Counted from the first letter of the stretch, positions 1 to 5,770 are shown. The stretch is DNA of 7,120 nucleotides from Ruminococcaceae bacterium UBA4306 (GCA_002394725.1 DGUQ01000004.1:1-7120), one strand, 5' to 3'. Numbers and translations are program-made. Notes: generated by a model from the sequence alone, not told the origin.

Positions 1-329
1 TCGGCAGCGGCGTTCATCATGTTGCCCATGACTAAGCTGCCGTCGTAGATATAGGTCGGCATCGCTTTGTCAGCGAGCACGATCAACAGCTCGGGAGCGC
101 CGTAGAACGGGTCGATATCCATGCCCATGATCGCGGCGTTCATCTTCATCAACTTATCTCTCAGCGCCTTGTCCTTGACGATGAGGATGATCGGCGATTG
201 CTTGCCCATTCCTGTCGCGGCATAGGTGCCTGCTTCGATGATCGCGTTGAGTTTTTCATCCTCTACGGGATCGGGCTTGTAAGCACGGCAGCTGCGGCGT
301 GTTTTCAATACGTTTAATGTTTCTGACAT
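1..329 (-). CDS. Nitroreductase family protein, N-terminal 109 residues (cut by window edge)
   Basis: The reading frame starts at the ATG at 329 and stays open to base 1, so the C-terminal part is missing. Its start is set by a perfect AGGAGG (338-343) 8 bp upstream. The N-terminus carries the typical nitroreductase flavin-phosphate motif RRSCRAYKPDPV, then EAGTYAATGMGKQSP, which matches the 'A..APSG.N.QP' segment of the family, and later DGSLVMGNMMNAAA. Family members are FMN-dependent, usually dimeric, cytoplasmic NAD(P)H oxidoreductases acting on nitro-aromatics, quinones or flavins; the substrate cannot be told here. It is the third gene of an operon with the HxlR regulator and the radical SAM gene, 17 bp after the latter, and its ribosome binding site lies just ahead of that gene's stop codon. 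HxlR plus nitroreductase fits an electrophile or redox response (inference). Confidence 0.93.
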   Translation of the reverse strand, partial: MSETLNVLKTRRSCRAYKPDPVEDEKLNAIIEAGTYAATGMGKQSPIILIVKDKALRDKLMKMNAAIMGMDIDPFYGAPELLIVLADKAMPTYIYDGSLVMGNMMNAAA

Positions 330-346
330 AGTTGATTCCTCCTAAA

Positions 347-1243
347 TTATTTTCTATCTAATATGGACCCTTCTCCGGCACGTAACGGATAGGTGTTCAA
401 ACGGTCATGCAAGCGCTCGCGCGTCTTTTGGATGACGCCGAGCATTTCTTCTTTATGCAACGGCAGATATCCCTCCATCGGCACGACGTTTGACGGATGA
501 GAACCGAAGTAAATCGTATCGTTCAGTTCCAGCTTTCTGATCAGCAATTCCTGTTCATCGAGAAGCTGACCGTAGGTACATTCTTTGAACACACCGCTTT
601 GCATATCGTAATACAGCTGACAGCCTTTATCGGCATGGAGTGTTCCGATGAACAGCAAATGCGGTTGAACGCGATTCAGCATATCCGCCGTTGCTTCGGC
701 GTTCTCCTTCCAAAGATCAGCCCCGGCACAGCCGAGGATCACGTTCAGGCTGAAATCCATCCCTGCTTTTTTCAATCGGAGCAGTTGTGTCACGCTTTCT
801 TCATTAGTATATCCTTTGTTCATCATCGTAAGCGCTGTGTCAAAGCCACTCTCAACGCCGATATCCAGTTCGTTGATACCGCATTCTCTGAGTCTGAGCA
901 GCTCTTCATCCGTCTTGTTGCAGATGTTGAGGATTGAAGCATACATTGAAATGGTCTCGACCTTGGGGAGCTTCTCATGTATCAGATCGGCGATCTTTTC
1001 CAGCCGTTCCGCATTCAGAACAAACGCGTCGCCGTGCTCTAAGAACACGCGCTTGACATTCGGCATCGTGCGCGATGCCTCTTCTATATCCTCTGCTATC
1101 TGTTCCATCGGGCAAACAGAAAAGGGGCGGTCATGATACATATAACAAAAACTGCATTTGTTGTGACTGCATCCGACTGTGACCTGCAACAGCAGAGAAT
1201 CCGCTTCAAACGGCGGACGATAGATGATTCCTGTGTAGTGCAT
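347..1243 (-). CDS. Radical SAM protein (HemN/Elp3-like fold, function unassigned)
   Basis: This 298-residue protein has the iron-sulfur site C25-X4-C30-X2-C33 in the segment GCSHNKCSFCYMY, followed by a glycine/acidic region (FLEHGDAF, about 68-74) and ELDIGVESG (125-133), a typical SAM-ribose-binding strand of HemN/Elp3-like proteins. The spacing has one residue more than the textbook CX3CX2C. From memory this is the normal form in a Firmicute family with N-terminus 'YRPP.E..SLLLQVT.GC.H.KC.FC', often loosely called coproporphyrinogen oxidase. A cobalamin domain is absent and the length is that of a stand-alone core. It should cleave SAM to the 5'-deoxyadenosyl radical; its substrate is unknown. 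It starts 4 bp after the hxlR-like stop, and its GAGG ribosome binding site overlaps that stop, which points to translational coupling. It is the middle gene of the operon. Confidence 0.92.
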   Translation of the reverse strand: MHYTGIIYRPPFEADSLLLQVTVGCSHNKCSFCYMYHDRPFSVCPMEQIAEDIEEASRTMPNVKRVFLEHGDAFVLNAERLEKIADLIHEKLPKVETISMYASILNICNKTDEELLRLRECGINELDIGVESGFDTALTMMNKGYTNEESVTQLLRLKKAGMDFSLNVILGCAGADLWKENAEATADMLNRVQPHLLFIGTLHADKGCQLYYDMQSGVFKECTYGQLLDEQELLIRKLELNDTIYFGSHPSNVVPMEGYLPLHKEEMLGVIQKTRERLHDRLNTYPLRAGEGSILDRK

Positions 1244-1247
1244 GACC

Positions 1248-1592
1248 TCATCTCGCTTTCATATAGTCGATGTATTCATTGCCCCAAGTCTCCAGAGCGG
1301 AGACGACAGGCTGAAACTTTTTGCCGATATCCGTCAGGGAGTATTCCACCTTCGGCGGGATCGCCTCATACTGCACACGCTGTATCAGCCCGTTTTCTTC
1401 TAAGCTCTTGAGCTGAACCGACAGCGTTGCGTGGGTCATCTTCGGCATCTTCCTCAATAGCTCGTTGAAGCGTAGCGGTCCGTCCTGCAAATAGAGCAGG
1501 ATCAAGACCGCCCACTTGCCGGAGATCAGGCTTTGCGCTGTTGCATAAGGGCATTTTCCGAAGCGTTCTTCTAAGGTCGTTTGTTGATCCAT
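1248..1592 (-). CDS. HxlR-family winged-helix transcriptional regulator
   Basis: This is a 114-residue DNA-binding protein from the ATG at 1592. The HxlR signature is nearly complete: CPYATAQSLISGKWAVLILL, then GPLRFNELLRKMP, THATLSVQLKSLEENGLI, and PPKVEYSLTDIGK, which together form the winged helix. C14, just before the first helix, sits where YodB, CatR and HypR of Bacillus subtilis have their redox-sensing cysteine, so thiol sensing is possible (inference). ATG at 1601 and GTG at 1613 are also in frame. The 1592 start is preferred because GAGATGAT, close to GAGGTGAT, lies 9 bp before it, whereas the GTG lacks a site and lies only about 11 nt from the predicted transcript start. It is the first gene of the operon and is divergent from the SnoaL-like gene, so it probably regulates both units. 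Confidence 0.93.
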   Translation of the reverse strand: MDQQTTLEERFGKCPYATAQSLISGKWAVLILLYLQDGPLRFNELLRKMPKMTHATLSVQLKSLEENGLIQRVQYEAIPPKVEYSLTDIGKKFQPVVSALETWGNEYIDYMKAR

Positions 1593-1630
1593 GTTTATCA
1601 TCTCGCTTGTCACTTTTTTGAACTGCTTTA

Positions 1631-1659
1631 ATTATACGACCGTTCATCCAATATGACAA
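1631..1659 (-). promoter_or_regulatory. Sigma-A promoter of the HxlR / radical SAM / nitroreductase operon
   Basis: On the minus strand TTGTCA (1654-1659) is followed after exactly 17 bp by a perfect TATAAT (1631-1636). Transcription should begin near 1624, giving a leader of about 30 nt to the preferred ATG at 1592. This is the best consensus promoter in the window. Confidence 0.8.
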
Positions 1660-1673
1660 GTACGATTTTTTAT

Positions 1674-1698
1674 GATACTCGGTATCTTTTGTGATACC
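1674..1698. promoter_or_regulatory. Overlapping dyads, candidate HxlR operator
   Basis: GGTATC (1681-1686) and GATACC (1693-1698) form a perfect 6-bp inverted repeat with a 6-bp spacer. The left half also pairs with GATAC at 1674-1678 across 3 bp. So three half-sites of the same GATAC/GTATC motif sit just upstream of the operon's -35 box and between the two divergent promoters. Dimeric winged-helix regulators bind such dyads. A second, weaker dyad, ACAAC-N5-GTTGT, lies at 1713-1727. Binding is inferred from position and symmetry only. Confidence 0.45.
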
Positions 1699-1749
1699 TT
1701 CGCGCGATTGCCACAACATTAGGTTGTACCCAACACAAGTTTTCGGTCA

Positions 1750-1778
1750 TTTTCAAAAGGATCAATGTCAGCTATACT
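1750..1778 (+). promoter_or_regulatory. Promoter of the SnoaL-like gene
   Basis: TTTTCA (1750-1755) and TATACT (1773-1778) are separated by 17 bp. Transcription would start near 1785 and give a leader of about 50 nt that contains AGGAGG (1822-1827), 8 bp before the ATG at 1836. Confidence 0.6.
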
Positions 1779-1835
1779 GTAGTCACAGCAAGAGAAAAGC
1801 TGAATTTATAAAACTTAAATCAGGAGGAAATCACT

Positions 1836-2606
1836 ATGACTAACATCGAAAAGGCTTTGGCATTGATCAACACATTCGCAACTACCGATACTGAGAAAGC
1901 TGCTTCTTTACTCGCTGAGGGTTATATTCAGCACAATCTCGCATTCGGCACCGGAAGAGACGCATTTGTCGGTGCGGTTCAGGCACTCGGAGCTGCTCCC
2001 GTGAAAACCACCGTCAACAACATCCGCGCTTTCGAGGACGGCGATAAGGTATTCCTGCAGACCGTTTATAACTTCGCTGGTGCAGGCGAACAGGTCGCCT
2101 TTGATATCTTCCGCTTTGACGAGGACGGCAAGATCGCTGAACATTGGGACAACCTGGCTGATAAAGCAGAACCGAATCCCTCTCGTCACACGCAGATCGA
2201 CGGCACTATGGAGAAGAAGGATGTGGACAAGGAAGTGACCCGCAAGGTGGTTTCTGCTTTCGTAGGCGACATTCTTCGCGGTGAGAATCCCGACAACATC
2301 ACCTCTTACTTTGACGGTGACAACTATATCCAGCACAACACCGGTATCGCAGACGGTCTGTCTGGTCTCGGCAAGGCGCTTGCGGCTCTCGCTGAGCAGG
2401 GTATTCAGATGATCTACAACAAGACCTACATGGTTCTGGCTGACGGTAACTACGGTCTGGCAGTTTCCGAAGGCACCTTCGGCGGCGCACCCACCTCTTA
2501 CTATGATCTGTTCCGCGTCGAGGATGGCAAGATTGCCGAACACTGGGACGTTATGGAGACGATCGCCGATAGAGAGACCTGGGCAAACGAGAACGGTAAG
2601 TTCTGA
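1836..2606 (+). CDS. Tandem SnoaL/NTF2-like two-domain protein
   Basis: The 256-residue cytoplasmic protein has no signal peptide and starts 8 bp after a perfect AGGAGG. It consists of two copies of one alpha+beta-barrel domain. The first copy (about 1-112) contains YIQHN (30-34) and FDIFRFDEDGKIAEHWDN; the second (about 133-256) contains YIQHN (164-168) and YYDLFRVEDGKIAEHWDV. Matching motifs are offset by 133-134 residues. QHN near the start and EHWD near the end are the usual pocket residues of SnoaL-like polyketide-cyclase relatives. Members act on small ligands (isomerase, dehydratase, cyclase) or only bind them, and no specific reaction can be assigned. The linker EPNPSRHTQIDG joins the copies. 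The gene stands alone, divergent from the HxlR operon, which is probably co-regulated with it. A hairpin terminator follows after 18 bp. Confidence 0.88.
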   Translation: MTNIEKALALINTFATTDTEKAASLLAEGYIQHNLAFGTGRDAFVGAVQALGAAPVKTTVNNIRAFEDGDKVFLQTVYNFAGAGEQVAFDIFRFDEDGKIAEHWDNLADKAEPNPSRHTQIDGTMEKKDVDKEVTRKVVSAFVGDILRGENPDNITSYFDGDNYIQHNTGIADGLSGLGKALAALAEQGIQMIYNKTYMVLADGNYGLAVSEGTFGGAPTSYYDLFRVEDGKIAEHWDVMETIADRETWANENGKF

Positions 2607-2624
2607 TTACGGTCCTTATATAAC

Positions 2625-2652
2625 AAAGCGTGAGGCAGTTACCTCACGCTTT
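2625..2652. terminator. Shared bidirectional terminator between SnoaL-like gene and lysR
   Basis: AAAGCGTGAGG (2625-2635) pairs perfectly with CCTCACGCTTT (2642-2652) around a 6-nt loop. T-rich sequence follows on both strands. It lies between two convergent genes, and the lysR stop codon (2644-2646) falls inside the right arm, so one hairpin ends both transcripts. Confidence 0.8.
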
Positions 2653-3534
2653 TGTGTTATCTATGATATGCTGCATAAACTTCTTTACAGTAGGACTCAA
2701 TCTGTCATAATCCTTGAAGATGAAGGCGATCGAATAGGTCAGCGTTTCGTCATCAAAGGGAATCACGCGAATGTTTTGGAACAGCATTTTTGCACCGCTG
2801 TTCTCAGGTGAGATAAACACACCCTTGCCTCGATTGACTAAATCATAGATCTGCATCACATCGGATGACTCAAACGATTTTTTCAGCGTTACACCGTATC
2901 TGCTGCTGAAGTCCCCGATCATATGATGATAGTGTGATTTCTTCTCGACCATCAGCAGGTTTTTGCGGTGCAGCTGCGCAAAGTTGACTTTTTCATACTG
3001 TGCTAAAGGATCGTCTTTGTGAACATATAAGCAAAGCGGAACTGTGAGCACGGGCAGGTGCTTGAATCGCATACCGTGACGGTTTTCAGGAAGCGCCAGC
3101 AACGCAAAGTGTTTAGAATCCTCTTTGACATAATCATCAATGTCCATATCCGGCATTTCCATACGATTCAGCGTAATGTTGGGATACAGTTCTTCGAATT
3201 CAAACAGAAGCTCGGTATCCAGAATACGAAAGATAAACGGAGCACAGGCAAAGCTGAGCGTCTGCGGACGGTTGGATAACGCAGCAAAGACCTCGTCCTC
3301 AGTATGGCGGAATCGCTCTACAATGGGACTGAATTTGTGATACAGCAATTTGCCTTCCTCCGTCAGCACACTACCCTTCACTGTACGCTCAAACAGATTG
3401 CAGGAAAGCTCCGCTTCCAGATTCTTCATACAACGGCTGAGCGCTTGCTGAGAGATAAACAGGTTTTCGGCAGCTTTGGAAATACTTTTGTGTTTCGCTG
3501 TTTCTACAAAGTATTCGATATGCTTGAACTCCAT
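2644..3534 (-). CDS. LysR-family transcriptional regulator
   Basis: The 296 residues match the usual LysR length. The N-terminal winged helix-turn-helix is clear: MEFKHIEYFVETAKHKSISK, AAENLFISQQALSRCMKNLE and LFERTVKGSVLTEEGK, with the recognition helix at about residues 28-38. Residues 90-296 form the periplasmic-binding-protein-like effector domain; the effector cannot be read from sequence. The start is supported by GAGGTGAT (3538-3545), 8-9 bp before the ATG. The gene is divergent from the PNPOx-ferredoxin fusion, the classical arrangement in which a LysR regulator controls its neighbour and itself. The intergenic repeats overlap its likely -10 box (TGGTATAAT, minus strand, 3558-3566). 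Its stop lies inside the shared terminator hairpin. Confidence 0.95.
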   Translation of the reverse strand: MEFKHIEYFVETAKHKSISKAAENLFISQQALSRCMKNLEAELSCNLFERTVKGSVLTEEGKLLYHKFSPIVERFRHTEDEVFAALSNRPQTLSFACAPFIFRILDTELLFEFEELYPNITLNRMEMPDMDIDDYVKEDSKHFALLALPENRHGMRFKHLPVLTVPLCLYVHKDDPLAQYEKVNFAQLHRKNLLMVEKKSHYHHMIGDFSSRYGVTLKKSFESSDVMQIYDLVNRGKGVFISPENSGAKMLFQNIRVIPFDDETLTYSIAFIFKDYDRLSPTVKKFMQHIIDNTKA

Positions 3535-3557
3535 ACGATCACCTCATTTATATGGTC

Positions 3558-3566
3558 ATTATACCA
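3558..3566 (-). promoter_or_regulatory. Proximal lysR extended -10 box
   Basis: On the minus strand this reads TGGTATAAT, an extended -10 element; no good -35 is present. Transcription would start near 3551, 17 nt before the lysR ATG. A second copy, TGTGGTATAAT at 3669-3679, has TTGCTA (3691-3696) 16 bp upstream of TATAAT and could drive a longer leader through the hairpins. Confidence 0.5.
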
Positions 3567-3599
3567 TAACTCTGAAGGAGTTGTGGTATAATCAGCCAT

Positions 3600-3630
3600 C
3601 GCCCGTTGTCGCAACGCGACAAACTGGGCG
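3600..3630. repeat. GC-rich hairpin in the lysR leader region
   Basis: CGCCC (3600-3604) and TTGTCGC (3606-3612) pair with GCGACAA (3616-3622) and GGGCG (3626-3630) around a 3-nt loop, with a small internal loop. It is the most stable hairpin of the intergenic region and lies between the two AT-rich hairpins. No T-run follows on either strand, so it is not a plain terminator. Confidence 0.75.
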
Positions 3631-3694
3631 GGCATATAAATCTGTATAATAACCGGATTTATACGGTTATTATACCACAAATTCAAATTGTAGC

Positions 3695-3723
3695 AAGACA
3701 AACGCGAAGATTTATGTTATGAT
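3695..3723 (+). promoter_or_regulatory. Promoter of the PNPOx-ferredoxin gene
   Basis: AAGACA (3695-3700) and TATGAT (3718-3723) are 17 bp apart, and TG at 3715-3716 makes it an extended -10. The start near 3730 leaves a leader of about 14 nt with AGGAGA (3731-3736), 7 bp before the ATG. The repeat array ends 14 bp upstream of the -35, where LysR-type activators often bind. Confidence 0.6.
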
Positions 3724-3743
3724 ATCAAAAAGGAGAGATAGAA

Positions 3744-4364
3744 ATGACCGTTCAACAGTACCTTAGCTATATTGTAAACGATATCCACTGCACGATCGTA
3801 GCCACCGTGGATGATAAGGGCTTGCCCGTAACCTGTGCAATCGATATGATGGATGCCGATGAGAACAGTTTGTATTTTCTGACAGCGAAAGGTAAAAACT
3901 TTTATGACAGGCTGAATAAACGACAATTCCTCGCTTTCACCGCGATGAAGGGCGAAGATACCATGACGAGTGTTGCTGTTTCCGTAAGAGGAAAAGTGCG
4001 CGAGCTTGGATTTGACAAGATACCGGAGCTGTTTGAGAAGAATCCGTATATGAAAGAGATATATCCGACTGAGGAAAGCCGTCGCGCGTTGACTGTGTTC
4101 CAAATCTATGAGGGCAGCGGCGAGTGGTTTGATCTCAGCAAGAAGCCGATCGAACGAGCGTCGTTCGCTTTCGGTAAAGCCGAAGAATCTCCCGAGGGCT
4201 ATAAGATCACAGATGCCTGTATCGGATGCTCAAGCTGTTTGGACGTCTGTCCGCAAAGCTGTATCATATCCGACACTATCCCGTATGTGATCGAGCAAGA
4301 GCACTGTCTTCACTGCGGCAACTGCCATACCGTTTGTCCTGTCAATGCAGTGATAAAGCAGTAA
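3744..4364 (+). CDS. PNPOx-like flavin-binding domain fused to a 2[4Fe-4S] ferredoxin
   Basis: The 206-residue cytoplasmic protein has two parts. Residues 1 to about 135 form a split-beta-barrel domain of the pyridoxamine 5'-phosphate oxidase-like family, with HCTIVATVDDKGLPVTCAID, the strand LYFLTAKGKNFYDRL and SVAVSVRGKVREL; such domains usually bind FMN or F420. Residues 155-206 are a bacterial ferredoxin: C159-X2-C162-X2-C165-X3-C169-P and C188-X2-C191-X2-C194-X3-C198-P, all eight cysteines present, for two clusters. The fusion could pass electrons between ferredoxin clusters and a bound flavin in an oxygen-free cell; the physiological partner is unknown. It is not a pyridoxine biosynthesis enzyme on this evidence. 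A divergent LysR gene lies upstream. No standard terminator follows; the MITE-like palindrome starts 14 bp after the stop. Confidence 0.92.
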   Translation: MTVQQYLSYIVNDIHCTIVATVDDKGLPVTCAIDMMDADENSLYFLTAKGKNFYDRLNKRQFLAFTAMKGEDTMTSVAVSVRGKVRELGFDKIPELFEKNPYMKEIYPTEESRRALTVFQIYEGSGEWFDLSKKPIERASFAFGKAEESPEGYKITDACIGCSSCLDVCPQSCIISDTIPYVIEQEHCLHCGNCHTVCPVNAVIKQ

Positions 4365-4378
4365 GAAATAAAATCCTA

Positions 4379-4536
4379 ATACTAAACTCTGACTAAAAGA
4401 ATTGAAATCTATCGCGATAAATCCCGCATAACTTCGTTGTCGGACTTGACAGGCGCCAGCCTGCCTGCGTCCTCCGCCTCGCTATGCAGAATTTCTCGCT
4501 GATACCTTGTCAAATATTTTAATCAGAGTTTAGTAT
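4379..4536. mobile_element. MITE-like 158-bp palindromic element
   Basis: The ends, 4379-4398 and 4517-4536, are inverted repeats matching at 19 of 20 positions (core CTAAACTCTGA). The inner arms also match in part: TATC.GCGATAAAT...GCATA (from about 4410) mirrors the reverse complement of 4483-4504. The centre is CAGGC-GCCA-GCCTG (4450-4463), within 1 bp of the geometric midpoint, so a single strand folds into one long hairpin. TA flanks the CTAAAC/GTTTAG ends on both sides, consistent with TA target duplication as made by IS630/Tc1-mariner-type transposases (inference). No coding capacity is seen. Confidence 0.8.
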
Positions 4537-4542
4537 AAGAGA

Positions 4543-4580
4543 ATAACCGTTGTGAGCCGATATACGTTCACAACGGTTAT
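4543..4580. repeat. Perfect 13-bp inverted repeat, possible operator or hairpin
   Basis: ATAACCGTTGTGA (4543-4555) is mirrored exactly by TCACAACGGTTAT (4568-4580); a G-T and a C-G pair extend the stem to 15. No T-run follows on the plus strand, so it is a poor rightward terminator. Its outer heptamer ATAACCG/CGGTTAT is identical to the inner arms of the inverted repeat at 3649-3670. Confidence 0.75.
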
Positions 4581-4616
4581 ATCAAGGAGTACAAACCGTA
4601 ACCTTTGATTTGTAAC

Positions 4617-4645
4617 TTGACTGAGTACACTGATCGTAATAGAAT
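4617..4645 (+). promoter_or_regulatory. Promoter of the PfkB-family kinase gene
   Basis: TTGACT (4617-4622) and TAGAAT (4640-4645) are 17 bp apart, each one or two bases from consensus. Transcription would begin near 4652, only about 11 nt before the preferred ATG, so the ribosome binding site AGGTGAT (4652-4658) would sit at the very 5' end of the mRNA. Confidence 0.6.
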
Positions 4646-4662
4646 GATCTCAGGTGATAATG

Positions 4663-5559
4663 ATGAGTAAGATTTTTGTATCAGGTCTTGCTAATGTCGA
4701 GACCTCATGCGCCGTCAAAGAGTTTCCGATCAAATATCAGGCGGTGGATTACAACTTTTTCGGTATCAACTCGATCGCTTCAGGCGTCGGATTGAACGTT
4801 AGCCTCGCGCTCACAACGCTCTCGGATGAAGTGACTTTTGCCACTTTTGTCGGGGATGATACCGCAGGAGAGTCTGTCCGTAATGCTTGTAAACCGATTG
4901 TAAATCTCAGAATCGCGCGGTGTGAACAGACGCCGCAGAGCGTCGTTTTGTACGACAAAAGCGGAAAAAGACGCGTGTATACCGATCTGAAAAATGTGCA
5001 GGAAATCTGTCTGCCCGATGATTTATATACCGACTTAGATACCTTTGACGCGTTCTGTTTATGCAACATAAACTTCTCGCGCGATCTGCTTTCAGCGGCA
5101 AAAAAGACGGGCAAACCGATCCTCTGTGATGTGCATTGTCTTTCGGATATCCACGATGAATACAACGCGGATTTCATGAAAGCAGCGGATGTACTCTTCC
5201 TATCCAACGAAAATATCATCGGAAAAGAAGAGGAATTCGTCCGCAAACTTACCGCTGTTTATCCCTGTAAAATCGTTGTCGTAGGGGAGGGGAGCGACGG
5301 CTCATTGCTCTATGAGCGCGAGCAAGATCGCTTCACCGTGATCCCGTCCGTCTATACACGACCTATTATCAATACCGTCGGAGCGGGAGACGCTTTGTTC
5401 TCAGCCTTCACGCATTTCTATATTCAAGGCGCGACCGCCGAGGATTCCTTGAGATACGCAACGGTATTTGCGTCCTATAAGATCGGAGAATCAGGCGCTT
5501 CCAAAGGCTTCCTCTCCGAGCAAAAACTACAGGAACTTGTTTCCGAATCATCATCATAA
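4663..5559 (+). CDS. PfkB/ribokinase-family carbohydrate or nucleoside kinase
   Basis: The 298-residue protein has family-typical length and both PfkB signatures. SGVGLNVSLALTTL (40-53) is the substrate-side glycine motif, followed by FVGDDTAGE; NTVGAGDALFSAF (237-249) is the ATP and anion-hole motif with the catalytic base D243. It should transfer the gamma-phosphate of ATP to a hydroxyl of a sugar or nucleoside. Two positions deviate: S40 where GG is usual, and N237 where D of DTxGAGD is usual; neither is catalytic. The substrate cannot be called, and there is no adjacent transporter or hydrolase to help. ATG at 4663 is preferred over ATG 4660 and GTG 4654 because the AGG of AGGTGAT (4652-4658) then lies 8 bp upstream. 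The gene is monocistronic, with its own promoter and a strong terminator 11 bp after the stop. Confidence 0.92.
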   Translation: MSKIFVSGLANVETSCAVKEFPIKYQAVDYNFFGINSIASGVGLNVSLALTTLSDEVTFATFVGDDTAGESVRNACKPIVNLRIARCEQTPQSVVLYDKSGKRRVYTDLKNVQEICLPDDLYTDLDTFDAFCLCNINFSRDLLSAAKKTGKPILCDVHCLSDIHDEYNADFMKAADVLFLSNENIIGKEEEFVRKLTAVYPCKIVVVGEGSDGSLLYEREQDRFTVIPSVYTRPIINTVGAGDALFSAFTHFYIQGATAEDSLRYATVFASYKIGESGASKGFLSEQKLQELVSESSS

Positions 5560-5570
5560 TCAGTCTAAGG

Positions 5571-5595
5571 AGCCGTCCTTCGGGACGGCTTTTTT
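5571..5595 (+). terminator. Rho-independent terminator of the PfkB kinase gene
   Basis: AGCCGTCC (5571-5578), TTCG tetraloop, GGACGGCT (5583-5590), then an unbroken T-run to 5595. This is a textbook intrinsic terminator, 11 bp after the stop codon. Confidence 0.95.
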
Positions 5596-5598
5596 CAC

Positions 5599-5671
5599 TT
5601 TACACCCAGTTAATCCGGACAGCTTTTTCTTTGTCTGGCGTAGTAATTTTTGACCCACTCTAAGGTGTAAA
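5599..5671. repeat. 8-bp inverted repeat bounding a 73-bp non-coding stretch
   Basis: TTTACACC (5599-5606) and GGTGTAAA (5664-5671) are exact reverse complements. Between 5596 and 5770 I see no gene. The repeat may be chance or the edge of decayed mobile DNA. Confidence 0.3.
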
Positions 5672-5770
5672 TCTCTCTCTCAAATGATCACAAATCGTCT
5701 GTGTCGGGTTTTGATTCATGTTCCGAGGTCAGAGGTATTGGCAGAGAAAGAATATTCCGACAAATGCGAA

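Larger units (their letters stand above)
3546..3680. repeat. Nested direct and inverted repeats in the lysR/ferredoxin control region
   Basis: A 24-bp segment at 3546-3569 recurs in the same orientation at 3657-3680 with 21 of 24 identical bases. TTGTGGTATAAT (3581-3592) is the exact reverse complement of 3669-3680, bounding a 100-bp unit with 12-bp inverted ends. GTATAATAACCG (3644-3655) pairs perfectly with 3664-3675 across 8 bp. ATTATACCATAACTC (3558-3572) pairs with 3578-3592 across 5 bp, with one G-T wobble. All copies share GTATAAT, so they are either a regulator-binding array, duplicated promoters, or a small palindromic insertion; sequence alone does not decide. Confidence 0.85.

Noticed and set aside
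1908..2543. 211-aa minus-strand frame inside the SnoaL-like gene
   Set aside because: It is an antisense shadow; the plus-strand frame has a perfect ribosome binding site, a promoter and conserved motifs.
3546..3680. CRISPR array
   Set aside because: The repeats differ in orientation and spacing and there are only two direct copies; no regular spacer pattern is present.
3504..3701. 65-aa minus-strand frame upstream of lysR
   Set aside because: It spans the repeat array; its repeated LWYNNRI/LWYNDHI peptides simply translate the 24-bp direct repeat, and it overlaps the lysR start.
4543..4580. Rho-independent terminator of the ferredoxin gene
   Set aside because: The stem is good but no T-run follows on the plus strand, and it lies about 180 bp beyond the stop, past the MITE-like element.
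4749..5246. 165-aa minus-strand frame inside the PfkB kinase gene
   Set aside because: It is antisense to a well-conserved kinase, has no ribosome binding site and a composition typical of a shadow frame.
5636..5700. Possible tail of a serine recombinase on the minus strand (TTPDKEKAVRINWV before a stop)
   Set aside because: The match is too short and generic to support a call.
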